From positions 64,539 to 128,538 of the forward strand of contig CAITEC010000029.1 in assembly GCA_903891325.1 (NCBI GenBank): a stretch of 64,000 nucleotides of DNA, written 5' to 3'. A model generated the notes under the pieces. That model was not told where the DNA came from and searched no databases. It saw only the letters and a list, made by a program, of their open reading frames with translations. A program made the position numbers and the translations under genes. The stretch comes from an uncultured Opitutaceae bacterium (GTDB taxonomy: Bacteria > Verrucomicrobiota > Verrucomicrobiia > Opitutales > Opitutaceae). This document shows positions 1 to 9,776 of the stretch, piece by piece; within the stretch, counting starts at the first letter, position 1; every line of letters starts with the position of its first letter.

Positions 1-1796
1 CGCTCATGCCTGCGGGATGGGGCAAGGATGAGATCAACGAGATCCGGAACTTCATCTGGCTCACCAATGATCGACTCGCCTTCATGTATCGTCGCGCCGA
101 CGGACGGCAATTCGGCGTTTCCGCTGTGGGTTGCGACGGTTCCGGGTTTGTCGACTATCCCGAAATGGAGGACATTTTCTTCGCAGACCATCATTCGGAG
201 GAATTTCTGGCCCTCGATACCGGCTCGGACGGATACATGACTCATCCCGTGGTGAACCGGGTCAATGCGGCGCCTGCCCGAACCGGATACGCCGACATGG
301 GCCGTGCCGCGGCGGTCAGTTTGAACCAGCACCTTGTTGCTGACAACAACCTCGGGATAAACGAATGGGTGGCGGACCGGAAGGGTGCGGTCCGGATAGG
401 GGTCGCCTTCGACGGCGTGGCCACCTCGGTGATCTACCGCCAAAGTGACGATGCTCCCTGGGTTCGCCTGCACCAATTCGACTCGAACGGCATGGGGGGC
501 TATCCCTTCGCGATCGACTGGGACGGGCGCACCGCCTACGCGGGCACATTGACCTCGCATGGCACGTGGGGAATTTCCACCTTTGACTTGGACGGCATCA
601 AGCCGTCCCGCCTGATCGCTTCGGATCCGACCTACGACATCGCGCCGCCGAACAACGTCATTGAACTTGGAACCCGGCTGCGTTTTTCGCTGAAAAAGCA
701 GAGGCTGGTCGGCATCAGCTACCAGGGAGCCGTTCCGAAGGTGATGTGGCTCGATCCTGAATTTGCGCAGATCCAGGCGTCGATCGATCATTCGCTGCCC
801 GGCATGGTCAACACCCTCGCGGATTGGTCCGACGACGAGACGAAGTTCATCATCCGTTCGTGGTCCGACCGACACCCGGGCACCTATTACCTCCTCGACC
901 GGGCCGCCGGCAAGCTGAAGAAGCTTTTCGATGCCACACCGTGGCTGAACGCGTCGGATCTGGGCAGGCAGTTGCCGATTTCCTTCAAGGCGCGGGACGG
1001 TCTCCTCATTCACGGCTACATCACTGTTCCGGCGGGACGCGCCCCGAAAAACCTCCCGATCGTGGTCGTTCCCAATCCCGACCTCGTCTATGCGAGACGG
1101 ACGTGGGGGTACGATGGCCTGGCCCAGTATCTGGCCAGCCGGGGCTACGCCGTGCTTACGGTGAATCCGAGGGGATGCCCAGGCTACGGCAAGACTTTCT
1201 ATGAAGCGGGCACCCGGCAAGCCGGACGGGCGGTCGAAAACGACATTGCGGATGCGGTGCGCTGGGCTCTGGCACGCGGGCTGGCGGATCCCGGGCGAAT
1301 TGCCGTCGCAGGCGAGGGATACGGGGGATACTCGGCGGATTGCGCACTGGAAAACACCCCGGAGCTCTATCGCTGCGGGATCAGCATCGAGTGCATCTGT
1401 GACTGGATGGCCTATCTCAAGCTGGATGACAACGGGCCCTCCTTCTTCAAGAAGGGGGGATTTGAGGCCAACACCACCTTCTACGGTTATCTGAAGCGGG
1501 AAGTGGGTGATCCGGCGACGGAGGCCGCAACCCTGCGCGACATCTCGCCGGTCAACCACGCGGATCGCGTCAAGGCGCCGATCCTGCTGATCAGCGACAA
1601 GGTCTGGGGAACCAATCTCAACGACCAGACCGACCTGTTTGCCGATGCGCTGAAGCGGACGGGCGGGCAATTGCACCTCAAGATCTATCCGGAGATCCAT
1701 GGCCGCGACGAAATGAACAAGCGCACGGAGGACACCTTCGCGACGATCGCCGACTTCCTCGATGCGAACATGAAGCCGGCAACGGTCGCGCGATGA
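1..1796 (+). CDS. S9-type prolyl oligopeptidase homologue, 5' end outside window, nucleophile Ser missing
   Basis: An alpha/beta-hydrolase of the prolyl-oligopeptidase type: an N-terminal propeller-like region followed by a hydrolase domain (from about base 960). It aligns along its length with the full-length paralogue at 40259-42208. By that comparison the signal peptide and roughly 75 N-terminal residues lie upstream of base 1, so the ATG at 6 is probably internal. The nucleophile elbow reads GEGYGGYS (bases 1311-1334), where active S9 enzymes have GGSYGGY; the serine codon is replaced by GGA at 1317-1319. A C-terminal IHGR keeps the usual catalytic His, but no clear acidic partner is seen. 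It is therefore probably not a serine peptidase, although an altered activity cannot be excluded. Its stop overlaps the P450 start (ATGA), suggesting translational coupling. Confidence 0.85.
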   Translation, partial: LMPAGWGKDEINEIRNFIWLTNDRLAFMYRRADGRQFGVSAVGCDGSGFVDYPEMEDIFFADHHSEEFLALDTGSDGYMTHPVVNRVNAAPARTGYADMGRAAAVSLNQHLVADNNLGINEWVADRKGAVRIGVAFDGVATSVIYRQSDDAPWVRLHQFDSNGMGGYPFAIDWDGRTAYAGTLTSHGTWGISTFDLDGIKPSRLIASDPTYDIAPPNNVIELGTRLRFSLKKQRLVGISYQGAVPKVMWLDPEFAQIQASIDHSLPGMVNTLADWSDDETKFIIRSWSDRHPGTYYLLDRAAGKLKKLFDATPWLNASDLGRQLPISFKARDGLLIHGYITVPAGRAPKNLPIVVVPNPDLVYARRTWGYDGLAQYLASRGYAVLTVNPRGCPGYGKTFYEAGTRQAGRAVENDIADAVRWALARGLADPGRIAVAGEGYGGYSADCALENTPELYRCGISIECICDWMAYLKLDDNGPSFFKKGGFEANTTFYGYLKREVGDPATEAATLRDISPVNHADRVKAPILLISDKVWGTNLNDQTDLFADALKRTGGQLHLKIYPEIHGRDEMNKRTEDTFATIADFLDANMKPATVAR

Positions 1797-3034
1797 GCTT
1801 CCAACAACCCCACGCCCACCCCGGGTTGGACGATCTGCTGGTATCCCCGGCGATGATGGAGGATCCCTATCCGATCTACGCCCGGCTGCGCCGCGAGGCG
1901 CCCGTCCTCTGGAGCGAGCGCTGGCAGGCGTGGGTCGTCAGCCGCTACGACGACGTGGCGGCCTCGCTCAAGGACAAGGAGAACCTGTCCAACGAGAACC
2001 GGCAGGCGCTGCTCTTCAACCACCTGAGCGAGGGCGAGCGGACAAAGCTGGCGCCGCTCCGCCATTACTTCGCCCAGAAGGATGTGATCGGCTCGGATCC
2101 CCCCGACCACACCCGGCTGCGGGCCCTGGTCCAGAAGGCCTTCACCCCGAGGACCGTCGCCTCCCTGGGTCCGCGGATCCGCGCCCTGGCCTCGGACATG
2201 CTCGGGCAGGCGGTCAAGCAGGGCCGATTCGACTTCGTGGCCGACGTGGCCCATCCGCTTCCCGTCATCCTGATCGCCGAGATGCTCGGGGCCCCGATCC
2301 AGGACCGTCCGCTGTTCAAGCGCTGGTCGGCGGACATCCTCGGCTTCCAGGGTACCGGCAAGACGACCGTCGAGCTGGCGAGCGTCTCGCAGAAGAGCCT
2401 CCTGGAGATGTTCGACTACATGTCGCGGCTGATCGACGAGCGCCGGGCGAACCCACAGGACGACGTGATCACGGCCCTCGCCCTGGCGGAGGAGTCCGGC
2501 CAGCGCTTCACCCGCGACGAGCTCCTCGCCACCTGCAACACGCTCCTGACCGCCGGGCACGAGACGACGACCAACCTCATCGGCACCCTCGTCCGCCTGC
2601 TGCTGGCGACCGGCGACTCATGGTCGCAGTTGAAGGCCGAGCCCGCCCTGATCGATTCGGCAATCGAGGAGGCGCTCCGCTACGACGCGCCCAAGCAGCG
2701 GAATTTCCGCCGGATCAAGAAGACGCACGTCTTCGGCGGGGTGGAGCTGGGCGAGAACCAGATGATCTTCCAGCTCATCGGCTCGGCCAACCGCGACCCG
2801 GAGCGCTTCGACAATCCCGATTCCTTCGACATCCGCCGGATGGAGAACGACCACCTTTCCTTCGGGTCGGGAATCCACTTCTGCCTGGGTGCGCCGCTGG
2901 CCCGGATGGAGGCCCGGATCGTCCTGGAGACGCTCCTCTCCCTGATGCCCGGCTGCAGCCTCGTCGAGGGCGGGTTCAAGTGGCAGGAGCGGGTCCAGTT
3001 CCGCGGGCCGGGGGAACTGTGGATCAAGTCCTGA
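1793..3034 (+). CDS. Cytochrome P450
   Basis: A soluble bacterial P450 of 413 aa, the usual length. Visible landmarks are the I-helix oxygen-activation motif AGHETT (about residue 252), the K-helix ExxR in EEALRYDAP, and the heme loop FGSGIHFCLGAPLARME with Cys364 as the predicted thiolate ligand. P450s insert oxygen using electrons from a ferredoxin or reductase; no such partner is encoded nearby, so it must come from elsewhere. The ATG overlaps the stop of the preceding S9 homologue by four bases, so the two are probably cotranslated. The substrate cannot be deduced. The family call is secure; any pathway role is not. Confidence 0.95.
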   Translation: MSFQQPHAHPGLDDLLVSPAMMEDPYPIYARLRREAPVLWSERWQAWVVSRYDDVAASLKDKENLSNENRQALLFNHLSEGERTKLAPLRHYFAQKDVIGSDPPDHTRLRALVQKAFTPRTVASLGPRIRALASDMLGQAVKQGRFDFVADVAHPLPVILIAEMLGAPIQDRPLFKRWSADILGFQGTGKTTVELASVSQKSLLEMFDYMSRLIDERRANPQDDVITALALAEESGQRFTRDELLATCNTLLTAGHETTTNLIGTLVRLLLATGDSWSQLKAEPALIDSAIEEALRYDAPKQRNFRRIKKTHVFGGVELGENQMIFQLIGSANRDPERFDNPDSFDIRRMENDHLSFGSGIHFCLGAPLARMEARIVLETLLSLMPGCSLVEGGFKWQERVQFRGPGELWIKS

Positions 3035-3048
3035 GCCGCTGATCCGGC

Positions 3049-4473
3049 TCAGTAGCCGCTTCCCGCGATCGGGGGAACATCGGCCACCGCCTGACCGTGG
3101 TGGGGATCGCGGTCCTTCAGGTTCCGGGTGTAGAAGGCCGGCCACCAGTCGCGACCCGGCTTGGCCAGATCCTCCTCCTTCATCCGGTCGTATTCGCCCC
3201 GGACGCGGGTGTAGGCGTCGTTCATCCTCTCGCGATCCCCGTAGTGCGGCTCGAGCCAGCGACGGCCGATCTGGGCGTGGAGCACCTCGTCAGCCCAGTC
3301 AAAATCCTGGAACGTGGCCTTGACGCTGTCCCCGCCGGCCTTGGCCAGGGCGACCTCGGCCTGCTTTCCGGACTTGATCATCAGCCCCTGCTCGATGCCC
3401 CAGAGAAAGGCGTAGCGATCGGCCGGGTCCAGGCGGGTGTTGGGAAAGGCGGCAAAGCCGACATGGGTGGGAATCTGCGTGAAATCGATCCCCTGGCCGG
3501 CGAATGCGATCTCGCCGAGCATGGAGTGCCGCACTTCATCCCAGAGGTGCCGGGCCAGATCGTGATAAAACTCCCAGGGCTGGTCCTTCCAGTCGTAAAG
3601 GACGGTCGCGACCAGCTCGGGGACGTGCATCTCCTGGAGCCGCACGTTCATCATCCACCAGATGCGCTCGTGGACGGCCCCGCCTGGCTTGGGCAAGGCT
3701 CCGCGCGAATTCCACACGTGGGGAAAGCGGTCGTCGCGCCGGGGAACGCGCACCGGCTCGAAGGGCAGGGCGGCCCGCGGCGGGGGCAGCGCGGCCGTCG
3801 CCGCGGGCGTTTCCTCGCCGAACACCCCGCCGGCGGCCGAGAGGTAGGCCTCGAGGTGGCGCCGCCATGCGGCGAGCGGGCCCTCGGCCAGGCTCACGCC
3901 GGCCCTGGCCGCAAGCGCGTCGGCGGCCTCGCGTCCCCAGGCGATCTGCTCGCGTTCCTCCTGCATAATGAATCCAAAAAGCCGCCGCGTCGGCTGGTCG
4001 GCGACCGGATGCGACTGGGCGAGGTGGGCCTCCATCGCGGCGAGCATGGCCGGCTTGAGGACCCCGTGGATGCCGACGAGCAGTTCCAGCGTGCTGGCCG
4101 CGCGGAGCAGTTCCTCGGCAAAGACCCCGAGCTCCGCGGCGGGCACGCGGTCGAGGTGATGCGGGGGGGTGCGCATCTCGGTGACCCGGGTGCGCAGCCA
4201 GGTGCCGTGCTCGGCATCCTGCCAGAGGTGCAGGCCGAGCGCCCCCTTGACCTCCCACTCGGGCACGCCGCAAAAATGCGCGGCCATCATCTTGGTGAGG
4301 CAGGTCTTGAGAAAGACCAGCCGCCGCAGCCGCATGACAGTGGCATCGACATCCACGCCCGGGCGGTCGGCGGTCGCGTAGTCGCTGAGCCCGGCGAGCG
4401 GCCGGGGAAGGTGGGGACCGGAGGGTGAGACCATGCCCCACTGTACGCCCGCCGGCCGGTTATTCAAAATCAT
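3049..4473 (-). CDS. Ferritin-like protein, function unknown
   Basis: A 474-aa helical protein. It has several Glu/His pairs typical of ferritin-like diiron helices: DAEHGTW and EEREQIAWG in the N-terminal half, and WDEVRHSM and ADEVLHAQ in the C-terminal half. Two four-helix units may therefore be present. I do not recognise a characterised relative; DUF455-like ferritin-superfamily proteins are the nearest match I can suggest. The reading frame stays open to 4554, but a start that far upstream would run into the divergent lyase gene. The ATG at 4473 (GGGAC upstream) is preferred and the ATG at 4434 is also possible. It converges on the P450 gene with a 14-base gap. Confidence 0.6.
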   Translation of the reverse strand: MILNNRPAGVQWGMVSPSGPHLPRPLAGLSDYATADRPGVDVDATVMRLRRLVFLKTCLTKMMAAHFCGVPEWEVKGALGLHLWQDAEHGTWLRTRVTEMRTPPHHLDRVPAAELGVFAEELLRAASTLELLVGIHGVLKPAMLAAMEAHLAQSHPVADQPTRRLFGFIMQEEREQIAWGREAADALAARAGVSLAEGPLAAWRRHLEAYLSAAGGVFGEETPAATAALPPPRAALPFEPVRVPRRDDRFPHVWNSRGALPKPGGAVHERIWWMMNVRLQEMHVPELVATVLYDWKDQPWEFYHDLARHLWDEVRHSMLGEIAFAGQGIDFTQIPTHVGFAAFPNTRLDPADRYAFLWGIEQGLMIKSGKQAEVALAKAGGDSVKATFQDFDWADEVLHAQIGRRWLEPHYGDRERMNDAYTRVRGEYDRMKEEDLAKPGRDWWPAFYTRNLKDRDPHHGQAVADVPPIAGSGY

Positions 4474-4545
4474 TTCTGTCCCGGCGCCGTCCTTCGTTGA
4501 CGGCGGCCGGGGCGTCTCTATGACGGGCACTTGCCTCTGGCGCCC

Positions 4546-6627
4546 ATGAAGCAATCACGCCGCTCGTTTGTTCAGACTGCATCCCTCGCGGCGGCCGCAT
4601 TGCCGCTCGCCCGACTGCTCGGGGGGTGGGACGCGGCGCCGGCGGCAGGCGCCGTGCGCCACCGCGGCCTGCTCTTCGATCCGGAGGACCTGCCGCGGAT
4701 CCGCGCGAACGCGGCCCTCCCGCGCTTCGCCAAGTGCTGGGCCGCGATGGTCTCCGCCGATTTGGCCGACGACACCGACTTCCTCGAGCACCACGTCCGG
4801 CTCAACGACCACGCCGTGGACATGATGCGCGTGCGCCAGATCCTGGAGCGCAGCGCCTTTGTCTTCCTGGTCAACGGCGATCCCCGCCACCTGGCCGTCG
4901 CGCGGCTCGCGATCCGGAAACTCCTGGACTACCCGAAGTGGGACCTCTTCCTCGAGGGCGGCCGGAAGACCTTCGGCCTGCAGCGGGCGCCCGAGGCGAC
5001 GATCGCGCTCGCTTTCGCGCTGGACTGGCTCGGCGACAATCTCACCCCCGCGGAGCGGGCGGAGATCGAGCGCCAGATCGCCACGAAGGGCGCCCCGGCC
5101 TGCTACACGACCCTTTACGGCATGAAGTACCCGGACCGGGTCAAGGGGTGGAGCCTGGACCCGGACGACGACTACCCGTACCGGATCACCAATTTCGGCC
5201 GGTGGCCGCTGATCCTCAACTCGACCAACCTGAAGGTTATCCCGATCGCCGCCCTGGGGATCGCCGGCTGCCTCATGGCCGGGAAGCATCCCCAGGCGGC
5301 CTCCTGGCTCGACATGGCCCGATCCAGCGCGCTCGCGTTTTCGACCATGTACGGCGGCGACGGGAGTTACGGGGAGGGTGTCAGCTACTGGACCTACACG
5401 ACCCTGCACATGGCGCTTTTCGCCGAGGTTCTCTGGCGCACCCAGGGCATCGACGACCGGCGGCTGGTCAACTACCCGGGCACCGCCCGCTACGGGCTGG
5501 CGATGACGATGCCGCGCCTGGGGGAGATCCGCAACCCGAACGAGAAGCAGGAGAACATGGGGATTCCGCTCTCCCTCATCCCGCCGCGCTACGACATCGT
5601 CAACTTCGGGGACGCAAACGGCACGGTCGAGACCTCCTTTGCCGCCTGGGCGGGCCGCACCTTCAACGACCCGGTCGCCCGCTGGGCGGCGCGCGAAATG
5701 ACCGAGGCCAAGTACTCCTACGGGATGATCTGGTACGAGCCGGACGCGCCGGTCGCCGAGCCGGAGCCGGCGCTGCTGGACGACCGGATGGTCAACGACC
5801 TGGTTGTGTCCCGCGACGGCTGGACCCCGGGGGGCGGCGTCGTGGCCCTGCGCAGCGGCGGCCCCGGCAACCACGAGCATGCGGACCGCAACAGCGTGAT
5901 CTTCAAGGCCCACGGGGAGCGGCTTTTCAACGACCCGTTCCGCGCCGCCTATCCCTTCACGCTGGAGCGCTGGAAGCTCAGGCTCACGGAATCCCACACG
6001 GCGGTCCTCATCAACGGCAAGGGCCACATCTACAACGACGGGCACGAGGGGACCAACGCATCGGCGGCCTTCTCGCACGTGACCGCGTTCCGGACCGGCC
6101 CGGGCTGGATGACGGTTACCAGCGACGCGACCGACGCCTACCAGCTTGTGAACGACGACGTCGTCCTGGTTGAGCGGACGCTCGTCTTCATCAAGCCGGA
6201 CATTCTCCTTGTCTTCGACCGGGTCGAGATGCGCTCGACGCCGTCGACCGTCCAGGCCCGCTTCCAGGTGTACAACGACGACGGGCTGGGTTCCTGCGCG
6301 GCCGAGGCGGGCGGCTTCCGGATCGCGCGGCCCTTCGCCACGCTCCAGGCGGGCGTCCTGTCCGCCGGCGGGCACACGGTCGGCGCCGGGCGGCTCGAGC
6401 TTTCTCCGAAGGAGGGGCTGTTCCCCGTCGTCGAGGTCGCCACCCACCCGGCGCGCTCGCACGCGATCCTGACCGCCTGCACGGCTTCGCCGGCCGGCGA
6501 GGCCCACGGCGCGGTTGCCCTCTCGGCAAGGGACGGGATCTGGCGGGCGCGCGGCTTCCACCGGGGAATCGCGATCGACGTGACGATCACGCCCGCCGCA
6601 GGCGGGCCGCCCGCGGTCGCGCTCTGA
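4546..6627 (+). CDS. Heparinase II/III-family polysaccharide lyase, Tat-exported
   Basis: 693 aa. The N-terminus MKQSRRSFVQTASLAAAALP is a twin-arginine signal, so the protein is exported folded; this motif also fixes the start at 4546 rather than the TTG at 4531. The N-terminal half is an alpha-toroid typical of heparinase II/III and alginate-lyase enzymes. The C-terminal half contains GPGNHEHADRNS and the following NDPF block, characteristic of the heparinase II/III-like domain. Such enzymes cleave uronic-acid polysaccharides by beta-elimination. The sodium:solute symporter 31 bases downstream probably imports the products. The exact substrate cannot be read from sequence. Confidence 0.85.
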   Translation: MKQSRRSFVQTASLAAAALPLARLLGGWDAAPAAGAVRHRGLLFDPEDLPRIRANAALPRFAKCWAAMVSADLADDTDFLEHHVRLNDHAVDMMRVRQILERSAFVFLVNGDPRHLAVARLAIRKLLDYPKWDLFLEGGRKTFGLQRAPEATIALAFALDWLGDNLTPAERAEIERQIATKGAPACYTTLYGMKYPDRVKGWSLDPDDDYPYRITNFGRWPLILNSTNLKVIPIAALGIAGCLMAGKHPQAASWLDMARSSALAFSTMYGGDGSYGEGVSYWTYTTLHMALFAEVLWRTQGIDDRRLVNYPGTARYGLAMTMPRLGEIRNPNEKQENMGIPLSLIPPRYDIVNFGDANGTVETSFAAWAGRTFNDPVARWAAREMTEAKYSYGMIWYEPDAPVAEPEPALLDDRMVNDLVVSRDGWTPGGGVVALRSGGPGNHEHADRNSVIFKAHGERLFNDPFRAAYPFTLERWKLRLTESHTAVLINGKGHIYNDGHEGTNASAAFSHVTAFRTGPGWMTVTSDATDAYQLVNDDVVLVERTLVFIKPDILLVFDRVEMRSTPSTVQARFQVYNDDGLGSCAAEAGGFRIARPFATLQAGVLSAGGHTVGAGRLELSPKEGLFPVVEVATHPARSHAILTACTASPAGEAHGAVALSARDGIWRARGFHRGIAIDVTITPAAGGPPAVAL

Positions 6628-6658
6628 GGGGTTTCGACGCCAGCACGACGCGCCAATC

Positions 6659-8431
6659 ATGCCGCTGTTCAACACCGCCAACGCGATCGACTACTGGATG
6701 ATCGCGCTGTACTTCGCGGTCGTTGTCTGGGTGGGGGTGTACTCGGCGCGAAAGAGCCGGAACACCGCCGATTACTTCCGCGGCGGCGGCAAGATTCCCT
6801 GGGCCCTCGCCGGGCTCTCCAACTGGGTGGCCGGGTTCTCCGCCTTCATGTTCGTTGCGGCGGCCGGATTCACCTACAAGTACGGGCTGGTTTCTCTCAT
6901 CGTCTTCACGTCGGCGGCCTGGGCGTACATCCTGGGCTACTTCACCTTCGCGAAGATGTGGCGCCGGGCCCGGATCAACTCGCCCCTCGAGTTTCTCACC
7001 CGGCGCTTCTCGCCCTCGACCACCTATTTTTACTCCGTGACGGCGATCGTGCCCCAGATCGTGGCGATCGGGCAGGGCCTCTACATCGTCTGCCTGTTTG
7101 TCTCCTCGGTCCTCGGATTTGCCCAGCACCCGGTGGCCTTCGCCGGCGTCAGCCTCTCGGGCTTCCAGGTCGCGGTGATCCTTGTGGGGACGATCATGGT
7201 CTTCTACACGGCTATCGGCGGGCTGTGGGCGGCCGTCCTTTCCGACACGGTCCAGTGCATCATCCTGGCGGTGACCTCCCTGATCGTCTTCATCCTCTCC
7301 TACCGCTACCTCGGCCACGGGTCCGGCATCATCGGCGGATTCCACAACCTCTTCCGGCAGGTTCCCCCCGATTACTTCCGCCTGCACGGCCCGACCGCCC
7401 GTCCCCTCTATTTCCTGGCGGTCGCCGCCAGCGGGGTCGTCGGCTACAACCTGAATTGGGCGATGGTCCAGCGCTACCACAGCGTCGCCGACGAGCGGGG
7501 CGCCCAGAAGATGGCGTTGCTCTGCGCGGGGCTCTCGCTGGCCGGTCCCCTCCTGTGGATCCTGCCGGTCATGGCCGCGCGGGTGATCTTCCCGGACATG
7601 CACGCTCTCTGGCCCAACCTCAAGTCGCCCGAGGAGGCCTCCTTCGTCAGCCTTGCGCTCCTCCTGCTGCCGCACGGGATGCTGGGATTTGTCGTCTCCG
7701 CCATCCTTTCGGCCGCCCTGGGCCAGGCCAACGACATCTTCAACTGGCTCAGCGCCACGGTGACCCACGACCTCTACGTGCCCTGGTACCGCTGGCGAAA
7801 GGGCCGGGCCCCGACCGACCGCGGGCAGATGCGGATCGCGCACGGCTCGATGGTCGTCATGGGTGCGCTGGGGGTGGCGGTCGCCTTCTACATTCCGCAC
7901 TTCGGCGGCGCCTTCAATTTCTCGCTGATCTTCTACTCGCTGGTCATCACCCCGTCGATCCCGGTCGGCCTGGGGATGGTCTTTCGCCGCACCCCATGGT
8001 GGTCCGCGATCGCGGCCTATCTCGCGGGGGCGATCGCCGTCTTCACCGTCCTGGCCTTCCACATCTGGGAGGGCGAGCAGTTCCAGAACTACTCGCGCAA
8101 CATCCTGGTGGCAACCGGCGTCGCCACCGCGGTCTTCTTCCTATCGGCAATCTGGTACCGGGCGGACGACCCGAGGAGCGCGGGCGCGGTCAAGCTTGAG
8201 GCCGACCTGAAGATCCCGGTCATCGTCGACAACGAGGCGGCGCTGGTCGGCGGAAGCCTCAGGGTCTACGGGCTGGTCGGGGCGGTTAGCGCGCTGCTGG
8301 GCGCGGCGCTCTTCGTCTGCGCCTTCCTGCCGGCCGGCGGCCATACCTCGCCCCGGATCAACGCGATCGCCGGGGTCATTCTTATCGCCCTTGGGGCCGC
8401 GCTCTGGCGGTATTCACGGCGGACGGCCTGA
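6659..8431 (+). CDS. Sodium:solute symporter (SSS family)
   Basis: A 590-aa polytopic membrane protein with about 13-14 hydrophobic segments. The start resembles the SSS signature, with an early YFRGGGKIPW loop followed by GLSNWVAGFSAFMFV. SSS proteins take up sugars, uronates or organic acids with sodium. It lies 31 bases after the heparinase-type lyase on the same strand, so the likely job is importing lyase products. The last helices are followed by a short C-terminal extension that ends in two more hydrophobic stretches. Family confidence is high; the substrate is an inference from context. Confidence 0.9.
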   Translation: MPLFNTANAIDYWMIALYFAVVVWVGVYSARKSRNTADYFRGGGKIPWALAGLSNWVAGFSAFMFVAAAGFTYKYGLVSLIVFTSAAWAYILGYFTFAKMWRRARINSPLEFLTRRFSPSTTYFYSVTAIVPQIVAIGQGLYIVCLFVSSVLGFAQHPVAFAGVSLSGFQVAVILVGTIMVFYTAIGGLWAAVLSDTVQCIILAVTSLIVFILSYRYLGHGSGIIGGFHNLFRQVPPDYFRLHGPTARPLYFLAVAASGVVGYNLNWAMVQRYHSVADERGAQKMALLCAGLSLAGPLLWILPVMAARVIFPDMHALWPNLKSPEEASFVSLALLLLPHGMLGFVVSAILSAALGQANDIFNWLSATVTHDLYVPWYRWRKGRAPTDRGQMRIAHGSMVVMGALGVAVAFYIPHFGGAFNFSLIFYSLVITPSIPVGLGMVFRRTPWWSAIAAYLAGAIAVFTVLAFHIWEGEQFQNYSRNILVATGVATAVFFLSAIWYRADDPRSAGAVKLEADLKIPVIVDNEAALVGGSLRVYGLVGAVSALLGAALFVCAFLPAGGHTSPRINAIAGVILIALGAALWRYSRRTA

Positions 8432-8482
8432 TCGGCGCAGCATTTCCTTGGCGTGACGGGCGCCGCGGTTTAAGGTCGGGGC

Positions 8483-9727
8483 ATGGCATCAAACGCACTT
8501 CGGCCGCGACCGGTTCTGGGCCTGGGCATGGCCGCGATCGGCGCCGAGGAGGAGGCGCTGGTCCTCGACGTGCTCCGCCGCAAGGAGCCTTTCCGCTACT
8601 ATGGCTTCGACCCGGCGCGGCCGCCGCCGATGGCCGCGCAGCTTGAAAAGGAGTTCCGGGAGTATATCGGAGTTGATTTCGCGCTGGCGGTCTCCAGCGG
8701 GACGGCCGCCCTGGAGGTGGCCATGGCCGCGGCCGGAATCGGGCCGGGCGACGAGGTCATCATCACCGCCTGGAGTTGGGTGTCCTGCTTCACCTCGGTC
8801 GTGCGCGTGGGCGCGCGGCCCGTCCTGGCGGAAATCGACGACTCGATGAACATCGACCCCGCGGAGATCGGGCGAAAGGCGACACCGCGGACGCGCGCGG
8901 TCATGGTCGTCCACTACCAGGGTGCTGCGGCCGACATGCAGAAAATCCGGCACGAGGCGCACAGCCGCGGAATTTTTGTCATCGAGGACTGCGCGCAGTC
9001 GATGGGAACGCGGTACCGCGGCCGGCAGATCGGCTCCTGGGGCGACATCGCGACCTTCAGTTTCCAGGCAAACAAGGTGGCGACGGCCGGGGAGGGGGGG
9101 GTGGTCGTGACCCGGGACCCGAGGCTCTACGAGCGCGCCGTCCGATTCCACGACCTGGGCAATTACCGTCCGTACCACGCGGCCATCGTCCCATCCGCCG
9201 AGCCCGCGTTTTCGGGGGGCCAGTACCGGATGTCCGAGCTGACCGCCGCGGTCGCCCTCGCCCAGCTTCGCAAGGTGGACATGATCCGCGCCCACTGCCG
9301 CCGGCTCCAGGCCCGGATCGAGCCGAGACTTGCCGGACTTAAGGGATTATCGCTTAGGACGATACATGATAGCGATGGCCAGTTTGGGTTTGAGGTCTAT
9401 TTTTTCCTCCACGACGCGGCTCTTGTGGGTGCATTCCGATCGAAGCTCGATGCGCTCAACGTCAACTGCGTCCAGCGGACCGGGACCTACCCCCAGTACA
9501 ACCGGGACTATGTGAAGACCGGGCGGGCGCACACTCCGTCCGCCTCGCCGTTCCGGGACTTCAAGGAGTGGCCGGCCCCCGGCTACCGAGCGGAGGATTT
9601 CCCGCGGACCGAGGACCTTACGCACCGTTTTGTCGCGATCCCGATCGGCTGGCTCTACACCGAGGCAGACGCCGATTACATTGCCGAATCGATCCTCGCC
9701 GTCCACCGGGAGTGCCTGGGTGGGTGA
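8483..9727 (+). CDS. DegT/DnrJ/EryC1/StrS-family aminotransferase
   Basis: A 414-aa PLP enzyme of the sugar aminotransferase fold. VIEDCAQSMGTRY and the following block FSFQANKVATAGEGG are typical, with Lys198 the predicted Schiff-base lysine. SSGTAALEVAM near residue 73 is the usual phosphate-binding segment. The family transaminates keto-sugars, mostly in amino-sugar or surface-glycan synthesis, but a few members are dehydratases or regulators. No nucleotide-sugar gene is adjacent; the preceding genes are a lyase and a symporter. A second, diverged DegT protein is encoded at 21586-22800. Confidence 0.88.
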   Translation: MASNALRPRPVLGLGMAAIGAEEEALVLDVLRRKEPFRYYGFDPARPPPMAAQLEKEFREYIGVDFALAVSSGTAALEVAMAAAGIGPGDEVIITAWSWVSCFTSVVRVGARPVLAEIDDSMNIDPAEIGRKATPRTRAVMVVHYQGAAADMQKIRHEAHSRGIFVIEDCAQSMGTRYRGRQIGSWGDIATFSFQANKVATAGEGGVVVTRDPRLYERAVRFHDLGNYRPYHAAIVPSAEPAFSGGQYRMSELTAAVALAQLRKVDMIRAHCRRLQARIEPRLAGLKGLSLRTIHDSDGQFGFEVYFFLHDAALVGAFRSKLDALNVNCVQRTGTYPQYNRDYVKTGRAHTPSASPFRDFKEWPAPGYRAEDFPRTEDLTHRFVAIPIGWLYTEADADYIAESILAVHRECLGG

Positions 9728-9776
9728 ATCGGCCGCCGCCGTTTGTGTATTGGGGCACTTGGGCGCAGTTTGGACG

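Noticed and set aside
4474-4554. N-terminal extension of the ferritin-like protein
   Set aside because: It would overlap the Tat signal region of the divergent lyase, and the extra residues look non-coding.
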